Below are positions 1-14,000 of a stretch of 64,000 nucleotides of DNA, in pieces. The stretch spans positions 71,619,601-71,683,600 of the forward strand of contig NC_088102.1 in assembly GCF_036370855.1 (NCBI RefSeq), in the 5' to 3' direction. This stretch comes from Dromaius novaehollandiae (lineage: Eukaryota; Chordata; Aves; Casuariiformes; Dromaiidae). The translations under genes and the position numbers were made by a program. Numbering within the stretch: position 1 is the stretch's first letter; the number at the start of each line of letters is the position of its first letter. The notes beneath the pieces are model-generated. The model saw only the letters and a list, made by a program, of their open reading frames with translations. It did not search any database and was not told the DNA's origin.

Positions 1-704
1 CAGGATGTGATCCTACCACCAGTTTAGACAGTGAGGGCCTAACTCAGGCACTGCACAGAGGCACCAAACTTCAGAGCAGTCATCTGGCCTTTGTCTCTCA
101 TCAACGGAGAGAGACGCTTGCAGAACACGATTCAGCCTGCCTAGGACCTGAATTGCCCTCAGGATACTCCTATCTATATCCTTTAAATAGAGAGACCTCA
201 ACTACATGCCTAAGTAAGCACTTCAGGCAATGAGCTGCCCAGATTGCTCCCACCAAGCACCTTTCCCTGATTCCAGCAGGCTTTGCCTCAGACCCCTAAC
301 CAGCAGCTTGTCACCAGCTTTCACTTAGTATTCATCTCAGAGGCGCAAAGGAGCTTAAGGATGAAGTGGTTAAGCTGCTAACAAAAAAACTTTCGCTATA
401 ATCCAATTCTATACAAAAGGCACGGAGAAGCGCAAGTGTTACAGCTATTTAAAAAAGGCAAAACACCAGGAACCAGCAGGAGCTGGTTCTGTACTGGAAC
501 TAAAATTCCTTGAAGTAAGGGAAATTAATTTCAACAGTATTTAGAAAAATGTGAAGAAACGCCTGCCAGGCCTCTCCGAAATCCACCAGTCTACCAAAAT
601 TCCCCAGAGTAGAGGATGAAGGAATTTAAGTTATCCTGGGTGAGAAAAGTAGTCATTACTTAGACCCCAGTTAAGGGGAAATAAATCAGAGTAGCCCATT
701 TTCA

Positions 705-790
705 TCGGGGCAAATGGTACTAGGACTCTGAGTCCACTTCAGCCTAGCTTTTTACTCCATCACTATTCTATGATCTCATTAAAGCAGGCT
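705..790 (+). mobile_element. Possible CR1 3' terminus
   Basis: GGTACTAGGACTCTGAGTCC, then CACTTCAGCCTAG and CTATTCTATGATCTC, resemble the last 70 bases of CR1, which end in ATTCTATGATTCT repeats. It is short and diverged. Confidence 0.4.
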
Positions 791-1954
791 TAAGTATAAA
801 CATATCCTTATGTTTTGGGAAAGGCAATGTACAGAAGGAGAAAATGAGGGGCTAACAGATGTCCCCAGACTGCTGGCACTCCCCTCAGTCCCTAGTTTCA
901 TCCCCGGTATTTCCCCTTCACAACTTCGTCTCGTGATTTCTGCCCTCCCCTCTGTCCTTATCTGCCTTCCTCTCTGCAATGCCCTTTTTCACTTTCCTGA
1001 TCGTGCCCCCCTGCACAGCAGTCCCATGCCTCACTTCCATCTCTTTCCCAAATAGTTCAAGCTGAATTTCCAGGTGTGCTCAAATTGTGCACTCAGCATC
1101 AGATACGTCGTTTTGATGCAGATGGATTATAGCAAGATGCTTTCCTTTTCTTGATATCTCCTGTATGTCTAGGAGATGCTTCAAGTTTCAGGGGAGCCCT
1201 GTGCAGGATATGGATGGCAGGTCACTAGGAAGAGTCAACCAAAAGATGTTCCCACCTTTCCTGACAGCAGTGCCAATCTACATTGGGATCACAGGAATAG
1301 GCGCAGCTACCTCAAATCTTACATTAGGAGGATGTATTTTCATTCTTTTCTGTCCTTCATATTTCAGAGCAATCGCCAATCACTAATTCACAACCAAGCC
1401 ATAATAGCATATCCTCTCTGCGCAAAGTGGTCTGTAGCTGTTTCATCTGAAGGTTTCTTGCACTTTCTTCTAAAGCCTCTGATTTGTTCGCTGGCAGGGC
1501 ACTGTGGAGGTGCCGGGCTGAGCCAGTGCAGCAATTTGCGTGTCCTCTTTCTCAGCAAGGGGTTTCTCCTCTTTGGTTTTTCATTCCATTGACTGCAACA
1601 GCATTTAGGGAATGAGTTCAGCGATTGCTGCTTGGCTGTTAGTTTTTAATGATGTTGTAGGGCATCACTGTCACTTCCTATCGGCTGAAGTCATCCCGAT
1701 GCACTCAGCCCTCTCCCTTTGCACCAGTGACAGTCCCATTTGCAGTCAGTGTGAATTCTGCCATGATTTATTCATGATGGGGAAAGCCAAGAGGAAGACA
1801 GAGGGTCCTGTCCTTAACTGTCTGCTCTCTGTGTCCAGTCTGTCAGGAGCTTCCCTCTGTAGCGAAGAAATGCAAGACCTGGATTTTTCTAGCACTAGCT
1901 CAGCACAACCAGAACAGTTCATCTGTGTCACTTGACAGCAGAGCTCCTAGGAGC

Positions 1955-1987
1955 AACAAAACAGCAACAGCAACAGCAACAGCAACA
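1955..1987 (+). repeat. (AACAGC)n hexanucleotide repeat
   Basis: About five units of AACAGC follow an A-rich start. The reverse strand would read as a Cys or Leu run, which is not a real protein. Confidence 0.9.
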
Positions 1988-3035
1988 AGAAAAGCAAAAG
2001 CTCATTTGGCTCAAGTCGGTTAAGTGGTCAGAGGGTTTGGAGTGAAAAGGTCTCGTGTCTATTTTCCTGCTGTTGCTTTGAAGTCCCCAAATCAACATGA
2101 CAGGCTGCATAATGACACAGATGGCAGTCATAAATAACCACAGGCTGGTTACAGTCACTTCCCTTCTCCCTTGGCTTCTGTTTCCTAGTGCTCTACAGAC
2201 ATTACTTTTAGACCACAGTATTTATAAAATGCTGCAAAGCTTTGCTTTATTTTCATATAATTCTCCCTGAAATTTTATTTCACAGGACATGATACTTTGG
2301 GGGTTTGTCAGCAGATGCCCCAAATAAGCATTTTTGCAAAGAGAAAAGGAAAAGGACATCTTGCCTGTTTGCAGTAGGAAAGGCTCTTAAGGCAGAAATT
2401 GGGCTTTGTGTGTTATATGTGTGTGTGCAGAGTCTTGCTGAGTTTCTTGGAAAGTAGGCCCACTAGTTTTCAGAAAACAGCTAATAGTCCTAATAATCTA
2501 CCAAAGTTTCGGAAAAAAAAAAATTGACCATCTTTAATTTGTAGCAAAATGCAATTTACATTTTATCAAACAATGCTCACATGGAGTTACAAAATGCTGT
2601 GGATCTGTAAGACTGTTGTATCTCCAGGCATTTAATATTATGGGCAAGTAGGTCACTAAAGTTTGAAATGCTATGGAGCAGAAATGCCACAAGAATGTGA
2701 CAGATTCTATAGTGAAGCATGGGCTGAGATTTTCAAGGCAAGTGTCCAGGTGTGAGACACCTTTTAAAAAGTGTGATGTTCATAAAGACTTCAGGAGCAA
2801 AGGAGGCTGTAGTTCCAAATCTAAATGGAGAGGTTGGGGTAGCCTCAGACCACACCGGACTCAGTTAATAGGAGAACCTCTTTAATTCCCCCAAAACATC
2901 CGTGCCTGAGAAGCAGCTCTTTGGAACCAGATCCCTCAGGACTGCACTCATGTCAGGTGCATTCAAACCCTTGGCAGGATTGTCTGTTTTCTGCCTTACT
3001 GAACCTTATGCCTGCAGCTGACTACAAATGATGCA

Positions 3036-3115
3036 TTAGGACAGGGATTCCCCAAAATGCAACCCACAGGACACCTGAATTCAACAAAGCCATTGCATAT
3101 GGCCCACAAAGGAAC
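3036..3115 (+). mobile_element. Possible hAT-type DNA transposon end
   Basis: ACAGGGATTCCCCAAAATGC, then AACCCACAGG and ATATGGCCCACAAAGG, resemble the CAGGGGTCCCCAA terminal repeat and following sequence of Charlie-like hAT elements. No matching opposite end or target duplication was found nearby. Confidence 0.25.
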
Positions 3116-3840
3116 TTCATACATGTGGTCATCCTTGACAGAAACATTGCTACATCAGCTAAAGGGTTTGTTCCAGCTTTGCCAACAGGAGGATTGGTGT
3201 TTGGACAGTCAGGAGACAGAGCTGTCAGCCGCCCTGAGCCTGGAGACTCTGCAGCTGTAGATGCCGGGCAAGGACTGCTTCCCTGCCCTGACATGCTGTG
3301 TGGTACCAACCAGCAAGTTGCAGCACCCATTCCAGGTGTGCCACATCACCAGCATCACAGCTGATTCTTGTGCATTCTCCCCGAGCCGTGGTGCCATCCA
3401 GCAAGTAGCCTGTTATGAACAAAACCCCCACATAACTCCTACCAGAGAGAAAAGACACCCTCCATGCTATCATGAGCTTAGCCGCACGTGGTGTATCAAT
3501 GATTCTGCCCTTCTCAGTATGTCTGCTGAAAAGTGCAGCGTTATCTGTCAAAGTTAGGTTTAGCAGGAAGCAGGAAAAGAGCATCATTCAGGAAGCTGAA
3601 AGAGCAGTAAGATCAAGCATGAAAAAAGACCTGCACTTTTCTCTTTTGGTTAGAATGCAAAATTAAGAGTTTGATTATTCCTCTGGTGTCTAGTACCACA
3701 AATTCAGATGCCCAAACCACCTTAAATTATTTGCCTCCTCTCACCACTTGAGTAAAATCTTTAAGGAACAGGTAGTCCTTAGTGAATGGCCCATAATCCA
3801 GTTAAGAGGCTGTGGGCTGGCAGCTCACATATAGTTTTTA

Positions 3841-4220
3841 ACAGTTTATGCTTACACTGAATTGCTGACGTCCACGCCTAATGGTATTGATCTGACGTCA
3901 GGCCGACACAATTACAAGATTATCCCTCTGCAGCAGGGGAAAGAGGGGGCGTTTTTCACCCTGTTGCGTGAGAACAACAGTAACGCAAGTTCTCTGTAGA
4001 TGAAGGACTTCATGTGTCAAGGCAAATGGGTTGTCGTTAAGCAAGCCTCCAGAGGGTACGGAGCAGCTCTCTCTCGGTAAATCCTGCCATGTCCCAGCAG
4101 GAAACCTTTCCTGCGTTGTGTGTCCACGTAACCAGTGGGCATTACAGCAGGCAATTCAATCAGGTTAAACCGATAGTGTGCTGCATAGCACGCATCGGCT
4201 TCCGTGCTGTGCTGGAGAGG
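3841..4220. promoter_or_regulatory. CpG-dense patch with two CRE-like sites, candidate regulatory element
   Basis: I count 16 CpGs in 380 bases, in surroundings that carry very few. A full cAMP-response element TGACGTCA lies at 3893-3900 and a near match, TGACGTCC, at 3866-3873. No exon is visible. It could be an enhancer, a distant promoter, or a small unmethylated island. Confidence 0.35.
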
Positions 4221-5929
4221 CCTGGAATTTAAACAGAAAACATCATGACCTGAAGTGCCTGGCAGAAAACATGAGAGAAGTCTGTGTATGGGAGTCCAAA
4301 TGATACAAATGGAGTCTGAATACCTACTGTCTCGGACAACAGAAAGTGCAGTAGCAAAACAGGAAGATGATTAATGTAACCGGGACCCCCATGAGATATG
4401 TGGTCATATCTCATTGCCTTAAGAAGCATTTGGTGGATTACACTGGCATGGGTTATCGAGACTGGTTAATAAGTTCCTGTCAGGATGTGATCAGTGACTT
4501 TCCAGTGAGATCTTTTTTTCTGTGAAAGTAGAGATTTGACAAAAGCAAAGCATGTACCAGAAATGTGTCTGCTTTGACATTTCTTATTTTATAAAACGCA
4601 AACCGGAGCCCTCATTAAACCTTTTCAAAACAGAAAATTTTAATGTTTTGTTTTGAAATACTGGTGATTCAGTTTTGATACAGTGCAATTTTTGGAAAAT
4701 CAGCCTAGAAACAGGTGGTATGATTTTGCAACATACAACCTATCAGCCCCAACAGGATTTTTAAAATATAATTTCATTAAAACAATTTATATTGTGGAAT
4801 TTCCACCAAGTGGAAAATTGTGTACCAGGTCATTTCACCTGATGTCAGGGACATGCCCTTCATACCAGCATCTCTCATGACCCAAAGCATGGCAGATATT
4901 TGTAGCAGCGATAATCACCAGTAATCAGTGATAATATTCTCTCCACCTGCCCTGCTTCTGTGCTTTGTGGGACATGTCCCACTCTGACTCATGTTCAGAT
5001 TTCACTCTCCACCACAGACACTGTCCATCCATTTCCGCAGAATGGCAGCTCCTTGCAATGAACAGCCACCATGTGGGTTTCACAGCTTCAACTGCTAATG
5101 TCTATTTATGGTACTAAAAAATTCTGCACCTTCAAACCACTTGGAGATGCTGTGCTGAGAGCATGGTGGGGCTTTCATCCTTTGCTTCAAATAACAAGGA
5201 ATAAATATTTACCCAAAGTGAAGGCCTGGAATCCCTGGAGAATGTCCAGCAAGTCCCAGAGAAGTAAACGATACACAAAAACCACAGAAGCTTTTCCCTG
5301 AATTCTCCTGAGAAAATCAATCTTTAGAGAAAATGCAGCTGGGGGTAAATTTCCAAAGCAGCTCCAGGGATCTGACCTTGCAGCTCTGGCTGACGTAAAC
5401 AGGAGTGGGGCAGGCAGGGCCTGTGTGCCGCAGGATTAAGGAGGTCAGAAGAGTTCAGTTTTCTGATGCAAACCAGCGCTAAAGGTTGCTGCAGAAAGCA
5501 GTACAAGCAGAAACCAACACTTCTCAATACAGTTACAGAGCTACTGAAGAACATACCAGTTTCCTCAAGGCTCAAAAAAGATGACAAGATACCATCTGCC
5601 ATTGTGTCTTGAAAGTTGGCTTTGGATTGGCAGGCTGAGGTCTCAAGGGCTTGACTTGAATAGCATCGGTCTCACTGGTCCTCCCTTCAGCCCACACCAC
5701 CTCCTGCATGGCCTGGATGCATCCCTGCTTACTTTAACGCTGGCAGCCCTGAGCTAAGCCTTGATGATACGACCCAGCTCTGGAGCTCACCATCACGCTA
5801 TGAGCATTTCAAATCCCCAGGGCATGACTTAGCACCATGTACCACCAAATAGGAGAGTTTAGTCCTCATGCAAAATTAGGGAGTGCTATGACTTAATACA
5901 GGACTTATTGCAATAACTCTCATTGTGGA

Positions 5930-6400
5930 GTTATGGAAAGCTTTTCGCATGGTGCCACACGGGAAAATACTCTTAACATTGGAAAACATGGGGATTACGC
6001 GAGAACGGTTGACTCGGACAGAATGACTCAGACAGAAGAAACACAGAGAAGAACTCGAGGAATCTTTAGGGAATGGTTGTTTAGTCTAGCAAAATGAATG
6101 CCAGAGTGGTAGAACTGTGATCTCTGTGAATACAGTGGGGTAATAAGGAGGGAGATCATTCAAGCCAGAAAACAATGCTGGCGCAAGAATCAGTGTATTG
6201 AAGAAGCCTATGAATAAATACGGGAAAATTAGAAAAAGGTTTCTACCTGTCAAAGGAGAGAGTATGTGGAACAGTTCTGTGGTTGAAGCAGGGACTCTTG
6301 TCACCTTTAAGGTTGGCTGGACTAACATGTTTCTGGCAGGGGTTAGAGGACACGAGGTCTGTGATATCAACAGGCTGAGTTTGATGGCAAAGGTGCGTAT
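5930..6400 (+). mobile_element. CR1 LINE fragment, internally deleted
   Basis: The start (GGTGCCACACGGGAAAATAC and GGAAAACATGGGGATTA) matches the CR1 reverse-transcriptase region. The later part (TTTCTACCTGTCAAAGGAGA, GTGGAACAGTTCTGTGG) matches the CR1 3' region. The middle is shortened compared with a full element. Confidence 0.65.
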
Positions 6401-7029
6401 GCTCCTGTGTCAGTGTTGGTGACCACTGTAAAAGCAAATGCTTTCACTGACACCCAAAAGAATTAGGGTACACATGGCATCTGGAAATGTGGGCTCTGTA
6501 CTCCTCAATCTCTCAGGCACTTTGGAAAAGCTTCTGTCTCTTCTTTGGTTTGCCATGGTGACTTGTGAAAAGAAGAAATTATTATGAGCTGTTAATACGT
6601 TTAGTCACAGACTAAAGCTAGTCATTAGAGCACCTATATGTCCTTACGGCTACTTACTGAAGTGCAACAAGGCCAAATGTAGCTTAGGGCTCTGACACTC
6701 AGGCTTTTGCCATTCTAAACATTAAAAATGAAGCTAGTTACCCTGCCTTATAGCCTGCGGTTACTGCCATTATAGCAGAGATGGCAGAAGGGAGCATGTG
6801 CCCATACCTCAGCTGCCGGGCTCAGTGTTAACCCTAAGTCTTAATGTAACCCCAGATGAAAAGAGGGATAAATACACTGCACTGTGGTCTGCCATGCAAG
6901 GGGCACAGGCATATCTTTCTTTCTGTCAGCGCTGCTGTTGAGATGATAGTCTTTTGCGAAGGGACAGGTAGACTTTAGAGAGCGACAGTGACTCTAACGC
7001 AAACCACCACCAAAGGCTGTCTTTAAATA

Positions 7030-7230
7030 TTTAAGCTCATCAAGGGTTGCAATGATAAATTTTCTACCACTGGCAAATCTAGAGACAGGATTAGGATCTT
7101 TTATTCCTTTAAAAATGGGTTGTAGTTCAAACAGGAATTGATTCAGAGAAGTCCTATGGCCTGTGCTGGGTAAGAGGATTCTCATGATCTTAATTGTCTC
7201 TTTCTGGCCTTACAGTATGCAGGAACAGCT
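7030..7230 (+). mobile_element. CR1 LINE 3'-end fragment
   Basis: CATCAAGGGTTGCAATGATA, TAGTTCAAACAGGAATTGAT, CCTATGGCCTGTGCTGGGTA and TCTTTCTGGCCTTACAGTAT line up in order with the terminal 200 bases of a CR1 subfamily. It may be the remainder of the fragment ending near 6400. Confidence 0.75.
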
Positions 7231-8963
7231 GCTAAATATCTGTTTTTAAAAAGCTAAGTAAGGAAATCTGGTGTAAGGCTGTCTAACAAATGGTCCTCCC
7301 ATCATGTTTGAGTTTGCCTCGTGGCATTTCACAAAACGGACTGGCTGATTCGGCCACTGACAGTCTTGCCCCAGGAGTGACCAGACTAAACTTCTTTAGC
7401 TACTTTCAGTCTTCAGGGATTTCACACGTGTCCATCCTCATGACATTAGATTAGATTTAACCAGTAGGTCCTACAATGATCTGTTGTAGGCTTGGCTGTC
7501 AAAGTCATCCCAGTGACTTCCCAAATCCAGACAAATTCTGTCAGGTTGGAAAATATGAGGCACACTGGCTCCTTTGAGACAGATCACCAGCAATCTGCAC
7601 TTAATCCTTTCACATGACAGTGACAAACAGAGTCAAATTTGACACTACATCCCCTTGTTGCTGATGGGAGAGTCAAATGCAGCACACAGCCACATCGCTC
7701 TCCAGAGCTTTGAGTTGCAACGGTAAGAACACCAACCATGGGAATGTCACACTAGTGCACTGAGCGCTTGCTAAATCTCTGACCATCCCTTGAGTTATGC
7801 AAGCAAAAGATGATACAGTGTGAAATGAGAGAAATGCTATTCATTATGTCTAATTACTAAGTAATGACTTCAAAGCAAAGCAAGGTCTTGGCTATAAGGA
7901 TTCACTAATGCACAGAAAGAAAGTGGCTGTATCGAAATGATAATATTGCAGAACAGGAGAGAGAATTGTCTAGTAGCACTAAAAAGCAAAAGGTTGTCTA
8001 AGAGTTTCAGAAGTATTGATAATAAAATAGATTAACACTAAATAGAGCTAGCTCTGCAGTCAGTTCAGACTTGTAAAATAAGTATTTTTACAGCATTTAG
8101 ACTACCAAACACAACTCTGAAAATCTGCTTCCTGGCCCTCCCAGTGTTCAAGCCCAAGAGCGTGGTGCTACAGCACTGAGCACCCCCTTGGGAGTAAGAT
8201 GCAGCCAATTTCAACCATTGTACAGATAGAGGACAATGAAAAATTTCTCCAGCAACAGTCTTGCACTCTCCTCTTAGCTGTACGTAGCACTGATTATTTC
8301 AATACCTTGGGTATGATTTCAGTGCAACTCCTTATCAGATATCCATGGCTATGGTCTTAAATGATTCCCTTAGGTCTCTCCTTTTTATGCAACCTAAGCT
8401 TACTATCACCTCTCCTGCTTTCATGCTATTTAATCCATTTTTCATTTTATATTTCCCCTCTGCCCTTTTTTGTGAACTTCGCATGTTGAAATCTGCTCCA
8501 GCAAAAGGCAGATCTGGATTTAACCACAGATGCAGAAAAACACCAACTTGGCAATTCTGAGCAGCACCCAAGCATCTGGCAACCGGAGAATAAATAAAAA
8601 AAAATCCTAATTAAAATCAGAGCATCTCAGTCAGTAGGCAGTATAGGATGACAGGCTCCACTCATGGGCTAGTGTTTTCACCACAGAAAAGCTGATACAG
8701 CCTCCCATCCTCCACGAACATAAGTGCTGCACCCCCAAGCCAGGTTTCACAACAGAGCGCCACAGAGTCCTGCCCAAAATCACTCTCTCCCCTTGTTGCT
8801 CACACAAACACACGCAAGGATTACTGTTCTTCTTAACACAAAAGGAGAGGGTACAGTCATCTTTGTCTAGCCCAGAGGAGGATTGGGAGTGTGTTTCATC
8901 CAGATTTGTACATTCAGCTTATCCCGTGGGCTGTGGAGCCCTCCTGGTGCTCCCGATGGATTT

Positions 8964-8983
8964 GGTAGGTAGGTAGGTAGGTA
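8964..8983 (+). repeat. (AGGT)n tetranucleotide repeat
   Basis: About five units of GTAG/AGGT lie in intergenic DNA. Confidence 0.9.
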
Positions 8984-11057
8984 TCTGGGTCACACTACAC
9001 CAGCGCCTCACAAGCAGCCCAAGCCATTCAGGAAGGTCCTGTTGAAACTCAGCAGACATTTTTAATTTACTGCTCAGCAGTCCCCAAAGACTAATAATCC
9101 TGCTACTGTCTCTGCTTTTGTTTCCCCAGGATAACATGCTGAAGGTGGTGGATGAGAAGAGGAACACAGCCTTGTCCTCCCTCTTTGACCTCGTATGAAA
9201 TTGGCTTTCAGCACCTGCCCTGTGCCTTTTAGCACCCATTCACCACAAAGGGGGTCCCCCATCACCACTCCCCCCTTCCTGCACACAGTTTCAGTGTCAT
9301 CCCTACCTAGTCCTATGCCAAAGGACAGGGCAAGCTACATGCGCATCCCTCCTCTTCAGAGAAAACATTGTCACTTTCCTTTTGCATTTGTTTTTCTTAT
9401 ATTGCAGCTGTGTGGCAAGCCAATGAATTGTCTACTGGATGCACTTTATTTTATTTAATAACTAATTCTGTTACAAGTTAAGATTCAGCTTTCCGGGCTC
9501 CCCAACCCTCTCCTTCCCTTAGAGGCTGCCAGGGCGCTGCACATGCCAGGAGCATGGCAGGGGGCACGGGAGCTCTCCCTTGCAGTTTGGTGGGGAACAG
9601 GTGACAGAAAGCAAATGACCAGGAACAGCCACCTCATAGGAGGCAGGGTGAGAGCAGTTACATTGTAGTTCTATAGGTGGGTGAAAAACTAGTGTTCAAA
9701 GCAGCTGTTGTACTAGAGGTTTTAAGTTGCTGAAGCGTTGGCAGAGATGTTGGGTAGCTGCATGGGTTGCAGGGCATGAAAGGGATAGAGCATTCACGAG
9801 TTACACCATGGGATGCAGCGGCTTTTCACAAACACACGTCAACCACACCATTTTATAATTTAAGAGCTTGCTTTTCTCCTCCTGATAGATTTAGTAAGGC
9901 ACAAGTAGCAGAGGCCAAATTAGCACACTGAGAGACCACACTTTTTCCAAGGAAGGTTGCTGGCTGGATTGAGCAGGTAGACATATGGCTTGGCAAAGCA
10001 TCAAGCCTGCTTCATAAGAATGGGAAGTGGGAAGAGGTGGGAAGACTCTGAGTTAAGCAGACATACTTACAGCTGTACTTTCCCAGCAGGGCAAGGAGGA
10101 GGGCAGCACAAACACGATAATCTTCCTTCTCATCAACCCTGAACCAAGGAAGGGGTCAGCAGCGGGACCCCAGGCAAACTGCAGTTGAAGGTGTAGGCTT
10201 CTTATCAAATGCTTACACCTTCCCAGTTATGCCTTTCACAGCCTTCTGCTTGAGTAAATGGGAAGTAGCTCCCCTGGAAGCTGCCACTCAGACCTTTTGA
10301 CTCAGCCTTAAAAAAATAATATATATATATGTATCTTTCAAATCAAGCAACTGGATGAGCATTTACAAGCATAAACAAACAAGAATCACAGCTCTTTGGA
10401 TTTCAAAGCAGCTGAGAACCACAGCAAATGAGGGCCCAGCTGAAATACAGCAACCAATTAAGGGGGAAAGCAGGCACAAGGAATAAGGCAACATAATTTC
10501 TGACTTCTGAATGACAGAGCAATGAGGATATCATGCTCATTTTGAAATGCTGCTCTAACACTTGAATCAGTTTCAAGAACAAATGTATGTGCAGACATGT
10601 GCGTGTGGGGATTTATTGGATTTCATAGCAAGATGCATTCACTAACTGAAATGGCGGGCTGCCTTGGTGATAGAGTTGGTATGTGTGGACTGAAATACTG
10701 TACTGTTTTAATAAACTAATATTGCACAGATGTATATTTTGGTTTTCCAAGTAACTCTGATCCACAGAACCTATTATACACTCAGTGAGAAATAAGCCTC
10801 TATGTACCAAATTCAGGAGAGTTTACTGGCTTCAGCCAAGGCATTAGGCAAGAAACAGCGTGCACCTTTCATGTTTTATTACAAGAAACATCTTCACTCC
10901 ACCAAAGCCCAGAGTGAGTTTATTTGGATTTAGTGAACGCATAAAAAGATAGATAAAAATCAAGTTGCAAAACTGCTGCAGGTCTTTGAAATTCTCCATG
11001 ACTTTTGGAGGCTGACTTTCCACAACCAACTGCCTCAAACACTCACTGTTTACTTTC

Positions 11058-11063
<6 letters not shown>

Positions 11064-11088
<25 letters not shown>
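11064..11088 (+). repeat. Poly(A) run of 25
   Basis: A pure A run is preceded by a T-rich stretch. No retroposed body is recognisable on either side. Confidence 0.9.
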
Positions 11089-14000
11089 TCAGCTCACTGA
11101 TCTGAATCTTGATCAGACCGGCCTGAGTCATTGCCAGTACGTACCAAGAACTGGTTTACCTCAGCACTAGATGGTCTACACAAAACATATTCGCAGGTCA
11201 AGACCTTGTTCCACCCCAGCAAAGTCAGGCACACAGCCAGGCAAAGAGAGAATTTTATTTTGCCCCAGCTCAGGGCCTAGCTGTAGAGATGAAAAGCCAA
11301 CTTCAACTGCTGCCACACTACACTGGACAAATCCAATTGCCCTAAACTCCTTTTTGAAGGACACTTTGTCCTCTCCTCCCTTCCTCCTCCTGCAAGTCTG
11401 AATAATTTTGCATTTAATGAGTGATGCACAGGAAGGATTGAGTCTGTACCAAGCTCCTTGAATGTTAGTGTACAGATGGTACCTGTGCTCAGTGTAATTT
11501 CTCCCTGTTTACCAACACTCTGCTTGAATGCACTTTGGTTAATGCTCTGATTGCAATTTTCAGAAAGCCATGGCTATTTCTTCTTTATAGGAAGGATAAA
11601 GTCAGAATGGTTGAAAAACCTGATGCAGAGGGGTTTTTTTTTTTCTTTAAATAAAAGCTGTAATGAGGAAAAAGTCCAAGTTTCTCAGTGTTTCTTGGTC
11701 CTGTGGGTAGAACTTTCTGAATGGAATTGGTAACCTCTGCTTTTTAGAGCAAGAGCTCTGATTCAGATCACTCATCCCTTAGGAAAGCACCCAACTGCCC
11801 AGCTCCCGGGCTAGCTCAGCTAACTCAACCAACAGGCTGGTTATAATGATGACAATCTGCATCATAACGCAAGGCTCACTTTTCCATAGAGGTGGCAAAG
11901 CCCACTTGCTGCCACGTCATTCTTGTTGCGGAAGAATGCAATAGTAGCTTGCAGCGTGCAAAGTCACCTGCCTACAGAGGTGCCTGTTTCCTCCCAACAG
12001 TGGTTGGTAGCTCTGGGATTTTGTTAAAATCATTCTTGGGGCTTCCAGGCAAAGAGAAAGCAGCAGGGGCTCTTTCATGCAAAACACACCCTTTTTTCTT
12101 CAAACCAAAGAAACAGCTTACTATTAGAGAGACTCTTCCAGTTGGCAAATTTTACCATCAGTTTCAACACGGCAACTGTCTAGCTAAAATTGATACAAAA
12201 ATTGATTTCACAGACTCTGGTGAATTAACTCTTGATTGACAAAGAGATTGAATAAAATAAATAAAAAAGCTCAGCCCAAGCACAACAATACACCTGGATA
12301 AATATGGAAATACTTCAGTGTCCCAACCTTTACAAGGCCAATTACTGCATGAGGCAACAACAGAAAACCTTGACAGCAATTCTGGCTCTCCATTCCTATC
12401 TCAACAAGGCTAATACCTATTGCAAAAGAATACTGCACAGATTACTAAGAACAAGTCCCATAAAGACAGAGACTATTAGAAGCAGAAACGTAACAGAAAC
12501 ATTCACCGACTTTTCCACACCAATTCCCCTCCAGATAAATTGGTTGCAAATGGCATAGAAGCCCAAAACTAAAAAGGCATTTAGTGAGAAACATTCTTGT
12601 ATTTAAGTTGCATAGAACAGTAATTACCATTTTTTAAGTTACACAAAAAGCTTTTTAAAGCCAATTAGAGGCACAGAGCAGAAGGGGATACAGCACTGCT
12701 GTGAAGTTCAAAACACTGCCTGCTGCCTTCTCTTGAAAAGGTTGTACAACAGTAGCCCAACCCGTTCAAAGGCTCACAGACCCTGCAGGCACCAGCAGAA
12801 ACAGCCATCCCTCTGGAAAGTCCACAGCCATTTCCTAGTCACACCAAAGCAGTGCAGTGATACAGCACCTGACCAGAAATGAGGCTCACTGCCTCCAAAC
12901 ACACAGAAGTCAAAGTTCAGCTCCTTTGCTTTATGCTCCAGCACAGATGTGACTGTTTCTTATACCATTGCCCTCTCCCTGCACTGATAACACCTCCCAG
13001 GACTCGCAGCTAACCATCAGTAATACACACACCTGTGTATAGCACTTTCCAGAGTGGCCCACTGAGATTAAATTAGCCTTCTCTGAAGGAGACACAGGAT
13101 GCACAGAAGCAGCCAGTGATTTTGTTATCAACACTACACCACAAGACTGCTTTTCAGCTACACTAATGAACAAAGCCAAAATCTGGAGTGAAAAAACAGC
13201 TTCCTTCTCAGAATTACAGCCCTGTTCTACAAATACGGGCTTACGATGATACTCATTACATCAGTCAGGACTGAGAACATACACAAGGGAGGGAGGAAAA
13301 GCAGTTGAAAGGCAGCTTTAAGAAGATGAAAATTTAAGCTAGCTGCTGGAGCACATTACATGCTCTAGTAACTTGCTTTTCCAGCTACTTCCCTTTCTTC
13401 TAGTCCCTCTGCATGTGAGTTATATCAACACACTCTCCTTGAGCAAATTAAGTTCAATGGGACAACTCCAGCATGAACAGAGGGCAACTATTATACACCA
13501 ATGGCTAGTGCAGGCCCAAAGGCATCTATGTGCAAGGAAAAAAAAAACCCAAAGACCAAAAAGGCTTAACACACAACACTGATCAAGATGCACTTTTGAC
13601 TGAGCATTGTTAAGTAATTCTTCACTTACTGCTATTTTAGGGAGCACTTCCTTTTGACAAGAGCTGACTGTGCAAATCCTTCCATGAGGATCTAAGCAGA
13701 GGCAGCATTACTGTGCTAGAGGGGTGCTGTTGTCAATGTAAGAGTTGGACAAAGCCATACTAGCAAAATCTTCCCATGAGAAGCCAGGTTTCTCACTCAC
13801 GAAGCCTTTCCCTGTAAGAAGAGAAAACTAGAAAAAACATGGCCTGGCCTTCTCTCCAGCCCTCAAAGTTATTACTGTGATTAGCAACTAGAAAATTAAA
13901 GCTATCATACTGTTTATTCTCCCTTGACACTGTACAGTGGTGCACTTTGTCACTGTGTTTCAGAACTAAGTTGCACCTGAAGCACATGTTCACAGTGAGA

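Larger units (their letters stand above)
1..5929. other. Intergenic stretch without a recognisable gene
   Basis: Open frames here are short, have no family match that I recognise, and lack supporting splice sites. In the human order the next gene would be CCDC9B, on the strand opposite to INAFM2, but no coiled-coil or Pro-rich CCDC9B-like exon is visible. Contents noted separately: a possible CR1 tail, an AACAGC repeat, a possible hAT end and a CpG-dense patch. Confidence 0.6.

Noticed and set aside
8571-8618. A-rich stretch as a tail of a processed pseudogene
   Set aside because: The upstream sequence shows no gene-like body and no flanking duplication.
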